Below, one piece after another: positions 20,002-26,715 of a stretch of DNA of 33,551 nucleotides. The translations under genes were made by a program, and so were the position numbers. The DNA comes from Symploca sp. SIO2C1 (GTDB lineage Bacteria; Cyanobacteriota; Cyanobacteriia; Cyanobacteriales; Coleofasciculaceae). Positions within the stretch are counted from its first letter, which is position 1. Each line of letters begins with the position of its first letter. A model generated the notes under the pieces. That model had not been told where the DNA came from. It was given only the letters and a program-made list of their open reading frames with translations, and made no database searches. The stretch spans positions 1 through 33,551 of the forward strand of contig JAAHGL010000070.1 of the NCBI GenBank assembly GCA_010692635.1, in the 5' to 3' direction.

Positions 20002-21786
20002 CTACTTGGTGGCGCTCAAAACTCGACCTTGGCTAGTCATTTCCCCTTTGCCCTCCAACACATCTAATGTTCCTTCCAAAAACTTAACTCGGCAAGCAGA
20101 ACGTTGTATTTTGCCACTCGAAGTCTTAGAAATACTCCCGGCTTTGATTAAGACTACAGAATATACCTGGATATCGTGTTCATCTCTCACCGCCTCTCGA
20201 ATATTTCCCACTACTTCATCTATATTTAATTGTTTGTGGTAACTTCGTTCTACTTCCTGAACTACCACTAACCGCTCTTCTCCCTTGATCTCAACTCCAA
20301 ATGCTGCTCCATGAGCATATCGCAGTGATGGGTGACTTTGTTCAACTGTCAATTCTATATCTTGGGGATAATGGTTGCGACCACGAATAATAATCACATC
20401 CTTGATACGTCCTGTAATGAATAATTCGCCATCTTGCAAAAATCCTAAATCCCCTGTTCGCATAAATGGACCTTCACCACTGTCCGCTAGATAAGCACTG
20501 AAAGTCCGTTCTGTTTCTTCAGCTCTATTCCAATAGCCTACAGCCATACTAAGGTCACAAACCCAAATTTCTCCTACTTCATTGGGTTGACATTTGGTCA
20601 AAGTGTCTGGATTAGCGATCGCAACTTTCATGCCACCAATTGGAGAGCCGCAGCTAACTACTGTTCGTACCCCTTTATGTTGATTTTCTGGTGAAACTTT
20701 GACAACTCGATTCTTTTCTAGAGCTTGTGCCTCTACTTGGCAAGCTCTGGGTTCTGCTTGGTGTTTTTTTGTCGAAACCAATAGAGTTGCTTCTGCTAGT
20801 CCATAAGCAGGATAAAGAGCATCTCTACGAAAACCATAAGGTTCAAAAGTGGCAATAAAATTGTCCACCGTTTCTTGGCGAATTGGCTCGGCTCCGTTGC
20901 TAGCTGTGCGCCAACTACTCAAGTCTAAATTTGCTCTTTGTTCTGCGGTGGTTCTTCTCAAGCAATGTTCGTAGGCAAAATTTGGTCCTTGACTATGGGT
21001 CACTTGATAGCGTGAAATTGTCTTTAGCCAACGAATGGGTCGCATATAGAAAGCAATTGGTGACATCACATAGCAAGGAATTCCACAGTATAGAGGTTGG
21101 ATTAGTCCGTCAACGAGTCCATAATCGTGAAAGTGAGGAACCCAAGTTGTTGCGATACTCTCTGATGTATAACCCCAAGCTTGTTTGATGTAACCACAGT
21201 GATGTATTAAATTTTTATGGGTCAACATCACACCCTTTGGTGTTGAAGTGGAACCAGATGTGTATTGAAGGTAGGCAAGGGTATCACTATGTATATTTGG
21301 TTTTTGCCATTCTTGGGCTAATTGGCTCGGAATCTCTTCGCTAACTATCCAGTCGATAGCTTGGAATTCATTGGACAATTTAGAAGTTGTTTCTTTTAGT
21401 TGGGAATACCTCTGGCTATCTGTGAGGATTAGGGATGCTTGTGCATCTTTGATTATTGCCTTAAGCCTAGGTAGAGTCCGTTTGAGTCTGATTGGATCTG
21501 GTGGTGGCGCTGGAATAGCTACTACTCCTGCGTACAGACAACCAAATAGGGCTGCAATGAATTCTAGTCCTTGAGGATATAGAAGCAAAGCTCGTTGGCT
21601 GCTGGCTTGTCGCTTTTGGAGTTCGACTGCGATTGCTCTAGCTTTTTCCTCTAATTGTTTGTAGTTCCAGCTGCCTAATTCTTTTTCACCATTTTGGAGA
21701 AAAGTGTAAGCTTTTTGTTCAGATTGATTTAGGGCGCGATACTGGAGGAGGTCGATTAATGTAGAACAATTTTGCTCATTTTTCAT
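20002..21786 (-). CDS. Fatty-acyl-AMP ligase (FAAL, JamA-like)
   Basis: This 594-residue adenylate-forming enzyme activates a free fatty acid as acyl-AMP and loads it on the ACP two genes downstream. Motifs: YTSGSTSTPKGVMLTH (about 175), the FAAL-typical PHFHDYGLVDG and IAFYMRPIRWL stretches, RTGDLGFL, GRIKDVIIIRGRNHYPQDIE, and the C-terminal catalytic Lys in SKTSSGKIQRS (about 555). Its length and the absence of a fused carrier match stand-alone FAALs such as JamA. GAGG lies about 9 nt before the ATG. It is the first gene of the cluster on this strand, after a 1.1-kb intergenic region that must hold its promoter. Chain length cannot be read from the sequence; a C6 acid is suggested only by analogy with jamaicamide. 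Confidence 0.95.
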   Translation of the reverse strand: MKNEQNCSTLIDLLQYRALNQSEQKAYTFLQNGEKELGSWNYKQLEEKARAIAVELQKRQASSQRALLLYPQGLEFIAALFGCLYAGVVAIPAPPPDPIRLKRTLPRLKAIIKDAQASLILTDSQRYSQLKETTSKLSNEFQAIDWIVSEEIPSQLAQEWQKPNIHSDTLAYLQYTSGSTSTPKGVMLTHKNLIHHCGYIKQAWGYTSESIATTWVPHFHDYGLVDGLIQPLYCGIPCYVMSPIAFYMRPIRWLKTISRYQVTHSQGPNFAYEHCLRRTTAEQRANLDLSSWRTASNGAEPIRQETVDNFIATFEPYGFRRDALYPAYGLAEATLLVSTKKHQAEPRACQVEAQALEKNRVVKVSPENQHKGVRTVVSCGSPIGGMKVAIANPDTLTKCQPNEVGEIWVCDLSMAVGYWNRAEETERTFSAYLADSGEGPFMRTGDLGFLQDGELFITGRIKDVIIIRGRNHYPQDIELTVEQSHPSLRYAHGAAFGVEIKGEERLVVVQEVERSYHKQLNIDEVVGNIREAVRDEHDIQVYSVVLIKAGSISKTSSGKIQRSACRVKFLEGTLDVLEGKGEMTSQGRVLSATK

Positions 21787-22597
21787 AAATTAACCTCAGT
21801 TTTGGTTAAGACTATTTCTTCAAGTATTTGACGAGAGAATCGGCTTTTTATTTCACTAATTAATGATGGTTTAAACTTATCCCGATTTCACGTTCAATTA
21901 ATTTTGATTAAGTATATTTTACGAATGTGTTTACAAACGCAATAATCACTAATCTACTCTGATTGGACTATAGCTCGCTGCCTCTAGGCAATCTATTTAA
22001 ATTGATAAAGTAATTTCCACAATAATATAGTATACACCACTATCTATTATTCTATTATTGCGAATCGCATAATCATTTTAATACTGTTTTTTTCTTTTAT
22101 ATAATAAAAAATTATATGTAGTGGAAATTGAATTATATGTAGTGGAAATTGAGTAGTTACAGCAGATAATTTTTAATCGACATCATTAATTATTCTATTA
22201 ACATTAGTAACTTACTATACAATTTTCACCATGAAATTTGAAAGGTCATAATTAGGGTTTGTTAAATAAATCTATTGATATAGCATTTTTCATTTAGATG
22301 AGGTATAAAGAGCCTAGTTTTTGGGAATGGGTAATAGGGAATAGGATCTATACTTCACTAGACTGAGAAGTCCTGTAAAGCTTTTTGAAGTAACAAGTAA
22401 TGAGTAATTTGTCCTGTATTTAAATTGGTATAATATTAATTAATAAATAAGCTAATAAGCTGGTTTTTGGCGTTACTCAAAGAACAAAGAAATCTTATTG
22501 GTGTGTCTATTGAGACCCAGATAACTTGGAACGTCTTAAAGATAAAAGAATAAAAAGCAATCAAGTTATCACAGTTTAAATGCATAACAGCTTCGAG
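21787..22597. other. AT-rich intergenic region upstream of the biosynthetic cluster
   Basis: No convincing gene is seen in about 810 bp. Contents: a FAAL-proximal leader; AATTTCCAC at 22012-22020 facing the opposite way to two GTGGAAATT copies in the tandem repeat at 22111-22152; a TATACT-like hexamer on the minus strand at 22034-22029; and A/T-rich runs. The stretch 22253-22560 shows nothing recognisable beyond scattered short direct repeats. The cluster promoter must lie here. Confidence 0.6.
22111..22152 (-). promoter_or_regulatory. 21-bp perfect tandem repeat with TATAAT, candidate cluster promoter or operator
   Basis: Two identical 21-bp units lie head to tail (22111-22131 and 22132-22152). 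Read on the minus strand, towards the FAAL gene, each carries TTTCCACTACATATAAT, giving a consensus TATAAT twice exactly two helical turns apart. No TTGACA-like -35 hexamer is seen at normal spacing, so an activator may be needed. An inverted copy of the GTGGAAATT core lies 90-130 bp nearer the gene, consistent with an operator. The resulting leader would be about 325 nt. This is pattern-based only. Confidence 0.35.
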
Positions 22598-22721
22598 GGG
22601 TGAACGAAATTTTGCGTGGGATTTATAGCAAAGTATCCTCTCAAATCATTAGTTCTCCTTTGTTTCCCTATCTCCCCATCTCCCTATCTCCCTATCTCCC
22701 CACCCTTTTTTTCGTTCACCC
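22598..22721. mobile_element. 124-bp MITE-like element, copy 1
   Basis: The ends form a perfect 12-bp terminal inverted repeat, GGGTGAACGAAA (22598-22609) and TTTCGTTCACCC (22710-22721). The element is bounded by a near-perfect 9-bp direct repeat, AGCTTCGAG (22589-22597) and AGCTTCGGG (22722-22730), as expected of a target-site duplication. The interior has no coding potential and carries CTCCCTAT octamer repeats (about 22668-22703). A second element with the same ends lies at 30771-30938. A small ORF across this region (22600-22911, plus strand) is judged spurious. Confidence 0.6.
22668..22703. repeat. Short tandem repeat, CTCCCTAT units
   Basis: About four to five 8-bp units of CTCCCTAT/CTCCCCAT lie in tandem inside MITE-like element copy 1. 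This kind of short tandem repeat is common between genes in filamentous cyanobacteria. Confidence 0.6.
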
Positions 22722-22833
22722 AGCTTCGGGTGTGGGGTGTGGGGAAGAATTGAACCTCAAATTAGTAGCAAAAATGACCAAGAGTACAAAATTTTGCACT
22801 CACGGATACATGTACTCCAGATGTTTTGTCAAT

Positions 22834-22895
22834 AAACCTGTCAGTAAGCACCAAAGCTTGAGAAATGAAGCTTTCAGCCTACTTGTCACCGGGTT
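22834..22895. repeat. Long imperfect inverted repeat after the ABC-F gene
   Basis: The core stem AAAGCTT (22853-22859) and AAGCTTT (22868-22874) has an 8-nt loop. The outer arms, beginning AAACCTGTCAGTAAGC and ending with CTTGTCACCGGGTTT, also pair imperfectly, giving a hairpin of about 60 bp. It starts about 20 nt after the ABC-F stop on the minus strand. No T-run follows, so it may be a transcript-end stabiliser or a palindromic repeat rather than a classical terminator. Confidence 0.4.
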
Positions 22896-22913
22896 TAGTA
22901 TTTGGTCATAAAT

Positions 22914-24614
22914 TCATCTACGTTTAGCGGTGGCTTTTTTCTTAGCAGCTTTCGCAGCCTTCTTAGCAGCTTTTTGAGCCGCGATCTCAGCTAGTCTGGC
23001 TTGTTCTTTTTCTTCGGCAATTTTGTCGAGATAGTAATGGTAATCACCAAGGTAGGTGCGGAACTCTCCATCCCGGATTTCCACAATCTTGTTAGCAACT
23101 TGGGAGATAAAATAGCGGTCGTGGGAGACAATAATCACCGTGGCATCGTAGTTCTGGATGGCTTCTTCCAACATTTCTTTGGCGGGGATGTCTAGGTGAT
23201 TAGTAGGCTCATCCAACATCAGGAGGTTGGCGGGGCGCAACAGCATCTTAGCTAAGGCAAGACGAGCTTTTTCTCCTCCACTGAGGGCTTGAACCTGTTT
23301 AAATACTGTTTCACCACTAAAGAGGAATTGTCCAAGCAGAGTGCGGACTTCTTCATTTTTCCAATCCGGAACCTCGTCATGGATGGTTTCCATAACTGTT
23401 TTATCCAGCTCTAAGGCTTCGGCTTGATTCTGCTCGAAGTAGCCAGGGATCACATTGTGCTGGCCCAATTCTACTGTGCCTTCGGTTGGTTGCTCCATAC
23501 CCATGAGCATGTGGAGGAGGGTAGATTTACCTGAACCATTAGGACCGAGGAAAGCAATGCGATCGCCTCTTTCAATGAGCAAATCTGCACCTAAGAATAG
23601 GATCTTATCATCGTACATATGCACCAAGTCCTTAATTTGAACCACCTCACGACCACTACGAGGGGCGGGAGGAAAACGAAAGCGCAGGCTTCTTAGCTTC
23701 TTGGTGGGTGCATCAATACGCTCAGTTTTCTCTAATTGTTTCTCGCGGCTTTTTGCCTGAGTAGAGCGAGTGGCACTAGCACGAAACCGCTCAACGAAGG
23801 CTTGCTGTTTTTCCAGTTCCTTTTGCTGACGCTCATAGGCGCTCATTTGAGCTTCCTGCATCTCAGCTTTCTGCTGGAGATAAGCGGAGTAGTTGCCGAG
23901 GTAGGTAGTAGAGACACCCCGCTCCGTTTCTACAATCTGGGTGCAAAGGCGATCGAGGAACTCCCGGTCATGGGAGACAATTACCATTGGGGTTTTTAGT
24001 CCCTTTAAGTAAGTTTCCAACCATTCGATAGTTTCTAAATCTAGGTGGTTAGTTGGCTCGTCTAGGAGCAGCAAGTCTGGTTTTTGCAGCAAGATTTTGC
24101 CCAAACTGATGCGCATTTGCCAACCACCACTAAAGGCACTAACGAGGCGATCGCCATCTTCTGGCTCAAAGCCCATCTCTGGTAAAATCTTCTCAATTTG
24201 TGCTTCTAACCCATAGCCATCAATAGCTTCAAACTTGCGCTGCAACTTGTCTAGCTTATTTATTAGTCGATCCAATTTTTCCGGAGCAGCTGTTTCCATC
24301 TCTTGCTGCACTTTGGCTATTGATTCCTGTAACTGGTTAGCTTCTTTAAATACTCGCCAAAATTCTTCCCTGACGGTACGTGTGGGGTCTACGTCAAATT
24401 CTTGGGTAAGATAGGCAATATGCAAACTAGCTGGACGGATGACTTCTCCTGCACTGGGTTCAATTTCTCCAGCAATGATTTTCAGTTGGGTGGATTTACC
24501 AGCACCGTTAACGCCAACTAAGCCTATACGCTCCCCAGGCTTCACCTCCCAATTGATATCCTTCAGAACTTCGCCTGTGGGGTAGATTTTACTAATATGT
24601 TCAAGTCGCAGCAT
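22914..24614 (-). CDS. ABC-F family ATPase (ribosome-associated, EttA/Uup-like)
   Basis: This soluble protein of about 566 residues has two ABC ATPase domains and no membrane segments. Domain 1: Walker A GVNGAGKST (about 37-45), FSGGWQMR, LLLLDEPTNHLD. Domain 2: GPNGSGKST (about 360), LSGGEKARLALAKM, LLMLDEPTNHLD. A charged, helical interdomain linker (about 245-300, rich in Glu, Gln and Lys) corresponds to the P-site tRNA interaction motif, and the C-terminal 30 residues are rich in Lys and Ala. ABC-F proteins act on ribosomes in translation factor or antibiotic-protection roles and do not transport. I start at the ATG at 24614 because GGAG lies 7 nt upstream; an in-frame TTG precedes it. 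It is separated from the cluster by 1.1 kb, so self-resistance is possible but unsupported, and housekeeping is likelier. Confidence 0.95.
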   Translation of the reverse strand: MLRLEHISKIYPTGEVLKDINWEVKPGERIGLVGVNGAGKSTQLKIIAGEIEPSAGEVIRPASLHIAYLTQEFDVDPTRTVREEFWRVFKEANQLQESIAKVQQEMETAAPEKLDRLINKLDKLQRKFEAIDGYGLEAQIEKILPEMGFEPEDGDRLVSAFSGGWQMRISLGKILLQKPDLLLLDEPTNHLDLETIEWLETYLKGLKTPMVIVSHDREFLDRLCTQIVETERGVSTTYLGNYSAYLQQKAEMQEAQMSAYERQQKELEKQQAFVERFRASATRSTQAKSREKQLEKTERIDAPTKKLRSLRFRFPPAPRSGREVVQIKDLVHMYDDKILFLGADLLIERGDRIAFLGPNGSGKSTLLHMLMGMEQPTEGTVELGQHNVIPGYFEQNQAEALELDKTVMETIHDEVPDWKNEEVRTLLGQFLFSGETVFKQVQALSGGEKARLALAKMLLRPANLLMLDEPTNHLDIPAKEMLEEAIQNYDATVIIVSHDRYFISQVANKIVEIRDGEFRTYLGDYHYYLDKIAEEKEQARLAEIAAQKAAKKAAKAAKKKATAKRR

Positions 24615-24803
24615 CAAATATCTCCAGGACAGAGCAAATAGGGGATGTTGAGCGCTGGACTAGTTTGGAGTCGCAGATTGCTCAAGAATTTTAGTCAATC
24701 TTAACAATATTTAATCATAATTGAGTACTGACAGCCTCTTGATTCTTTATCCCGCTCCCTCTGCAACTCCGTATAAACAGGAATACCCGAATTCCCAAGC
24801 AAT

Positions 24804-24831
24804 AAATGACAAATGACAAATAACAAATGAA
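24804..24831. repeat. Heptamer tandem repeat (AAATGAC) in a divergent promoter region
   Basis: Four 7-bp units (AAATGAC, AAATGAC, AAATAAC, AAATGAA) lie between the divergent ABC-F and kinase genes, about 60 bp before the kinase start. They belong to the cyanobacterial short tandemly repeated repetitive type. Confidence 0.65.
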
Positions 24832-24892
24832 GATTTTTACTGAAATTGGAGCCATACTGGAGAAACGATATCGTCCTGTACCCTAATAATCA

Positions 24893-25999
24893 ATGAATTT
24901 TCCGCCTGGGAATATGTCTTCATTTCACTCTGACATTTTGCAGGAAACAAAATTAGGTCAGCTGTGTGGTAGCCAAGAACTGTTTCGCGATCGCTACCTG
25001 GTACTGCGGATGATTGGTAGAGGAGGTTTTGGTGTCACTTTTCTGGCAAAAGATGTGTCTTTGCCCGGTAAACCTTTGTGTGTCATCAAACAGCTGTGCC
25101 CCAAATTTAGTGATCCTCCAGCTTTGCTCAAAGCTCGCAAACGCTTTGAAAAAGAGGCAACAATTCTCAGTAAGTTGGGTAGCCACTCTCAAATTCCCAT
25201 GTTGTTAGATTATTTTGTCGTCGATGGGGACTTTTTTCTTATTCAGGAATATATTCGAGGTATCACCTTAGCAAGACAGGTGAGACGACATGGTTGTTTA
25301 TCAGAAACTTCCGCTAAAAGATTTCTGCGAGAAATGCTGCTGTTATTAGAATATGTTCACAGCCATCAGGTAATTCATCGGGATATTAAGCCTCAAAATA
25401 TTATTCGCTCAGAGGAAGATGGGAGATTAGTCTTAATTGATTTTGGTGCAGTCAAAGAGCAAATTGCTCAAATTGGGGACAGTAGTGTGAAAATTCCCAC
25501 AACCCAGTTCGTTGGCACTATGGGGTTTGCTCCACCAGAACAATTTGCCCTACGACCAGTTTTTGGTAGTGATATTTATGCTTTAGGTATTACTTGTCTA
25601 TATCTATTGACCAAGAAACCTCCCCTAGATTTTCGCACTGATCGTCAAACTGGTGAAATTCAGTGGCAAAACTTGATTGAGTTGAGCGAACCTTTTGGGA
25701 ATATTTTGAGGAAAATGATTAAAGTATCTCTGCAAGGACGCTATAAATCTGTGAGTGAGATATTACACGATCTAGACACCGAATTACCTCAAGATAATCT
25801 GGCAGATTGTTTGGTTAATCAGGTGCAACTGGCTAGAGATAAAACTACTCGCAGTTCTAGTAAATCTCGCTCTCCTGCTGTGAAAACTGCGATCGCTATT
25901 CGGGAATGGAAATACCGCAAGCAAAAAAAACAGTATCAAGATAAAAAAAAGCGACCTCTAGTTAGTACCTCTGGGAGTTCTTCTTCAGGAAAGGACTAA
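24893..25999 (+). CDS. Soluble Ser/Thr protein kinase (Hanks type)
   Basis: This 368-residue kinase has all core motifs: glycine loop GRGGFGVTF (about 41-49), the ATP-binding Lys in CVIKQ, catalytic HRDIKPQN (about 162), DFGAVK (about 183), and APPEQ with FGSDIYALG in the activation and F-helix region. The N-terminal 30 residues resemble the short leader of other cyanobacterial kinases. The C-terminal 70 residues are basic and Ser-rich with no transmembrane helix or sensor domain, so it is probably cytoplasmic. The ATG at 24893 lacks a clear ribosome site; an in-frame ATG at 24914 (MSSFHSD) is an alternative. It diverges from the ABC-F gene. Its target cannot be told from the sequence. Confidence 0.93.
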   Translation: MNFPPGNMSSFHSDILQETKLGQLCGSQELFRDRYLVLRMIGRGGFGVTFLAKDVSLPGKPLCVIKQLCPKFSDPPALLKARKRFEKEATILSKLGSHSQIPMLLDYFVVDGDFFLIQEYIRGITLARQVRRHGCLSETSAKRFLREMLLLLEYVHSHQVIHRDIKPQNIIRSEEDGRLVLIDFGAVKEQIAQIGDSSVKIPTTQFVGTMGFAPPEQFALRPVFGSDIYALGITCLYLLTKKPPLDFRTDRQTGEIQWQNLIELSEPFGNILRKMIKVSLQGRYKSVSEILHDLDTELPQDNLADCLVNQVQLARDKTTRSSSKSRSPAVKTAIAIREWKYRKQKKQYQDKKKRPLVSTSGSSSSGKD

Positions 26000-26039
26000 T
26001 TAGGGGTTGCTGAAAAAGTCGATTTATTCGGGTTTTGAA

Positions 26040-26060
26040 GTAATGAGTAATGAGTAATGA
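26040..26060. repeat. Heptamer tandem repeat (GTAATGA x3)
   Basis: Three perfect GTAATGA units lie just after the kinase gene. The reverse-complement form (ATTACTC x4) recurs at 30876-30903. Confidence 0.7.
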
Positions 26061-26242
26061 GCGTTAGAAGGCAGGAGGCTCCGAGGCTCCGAGGCAGGAG
26101 GAACAAGAGTTTTCCTTACCTAAAAAGAAGTCATAAACTCCTTATATTAAGGGATTCAGCCCCAAATATATGATTTTTAGTTTCTGAAGAGCTCCCCAGG
26201 AGCGCTTCGCACCCCCAATTGAATGGGAGAAACAATTCTCCT

Positions 26243-26284
26243 CCATTAGCAATTAGCCATTAGCCATTAGCCATTAGCCATTAG
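26243..26284. repeat. Heptamer tandem repeat (CCATTAG x6)
   Basis: Six 7-bp units lie in tandem. Five are CCATTAG and the second is CAATTAG. There is no spacer structure, so this is not a CRISPR array. Confidence 0.75.
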
Positions 26285-26322
26285 CTTTGAGCGTGTTTCT
26301 CGAGAATAATGAGTATGGTTAT

Positions 26323-26354
26323 GCTTAGAGAATAGTAATCTCTAGTCTCTAAGC
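26323..26354 (+). terminator. Candidate terminator hairpin
   Basis: A 9-bp perfect stem GCTTAGAGA (26323-26331) and TCTCTAAGC (26346-26354) with a 14-nt loop is followed on the plus strand by a T-rich stretch (CATTTCTTTTCTGTTT). It could end plus-strand transcripts from the kinase gene or serve both convergent genes. It lies more than 300 bp after the kinase stop, so support is modest. Confidence 0.3.
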
Positions 26355-26370
26355 CTCATTTCTTTTCTGT

Positions 26371-26529
26371 TTACTTCTTAGCAATCACCCAGACAGCATG
26401 AATAATTCCTGGAACATAGCCAAGTAGAGTCAGAAGTATATTTATCCAAAATTGAGTGCCAATTCCTACCTGCAAGAACACGCCTAGAGGAGGCAAAAAG
26501 ATTGCACAGATAATCCTAATTAAGTCCAT
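26371..26529 (-). CDS. Pmp3/YqaE (UPF0057) small membrane protein
   Basis: This 52-residue hydrophobic protein begins MDLIRIICAIFLPPLGVFLQ and ends HAVWVIAKK. The FLPPLGVFLQVG motif in the first helix, and a second helix containing LLGYVPGIIHAVWV, are the family signature of Pmp3/YqaE proteolipids, which affect membrane potential and are often induced by cold or salt stress. It has two transmembrane helices and the usual length of 50-55 residues. AGGA lies 3-6 nt before the ATG, which is close but usable. It is convergent with the kinase gene and divergent from the protease gene at 26716. Confidence 0.9.
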   Translation of the reverse strand: MDLIRIICAIFLPPLGVFLQVGIGTQFWINILLTLLGYVPGIIHAVWVIAKK

Positions 26530-26715
26530 TTTCCTATCGATAGTAACGTGATTTCAAGTAATTTTTATTGTTGCCATTTTACCATAAACGTTAAACAAAA
26601 TTGTTAAGTTTTAAATCTTGCTCAAAATTTTAGTCAAAACTTAAGATGCGTTTACCCTGATTACAATAGTAGTATTATCTTCTGAATATTAGTGCAGTAA
26701 TTGCCAAGGAATATG

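Larger units (their letters stand above)
26000..26370. other. Intergenic region with repeats between convergent genes
   Basis: About 370 bp with no credible gene. It contains GTAATGA heptamers, a GAGGCTCC/GGCAGGAG block (26065-26100) similar to one inside the MITE-like element at 30800-30850, a small GGAGAA/TTCTCC hairpin near 26228-26243, CCATTAG heptamers and a 9-bp stem-loop at 26323-26354. Confidence 0.6.

Noticed and set aside
22600-22911. 103-codon plus-strand ORF
   Set aside because: It starts inside the inverted repeat of the MITE-like element, reads through octamer repeats as SPLFPYLPISLSPYLP and resembles no family; judged chance.
26243-26284. Possible CRISPR array
   Set aside because: The 7-bp units are head to tail with no spacers, and no cas genes are nearby.
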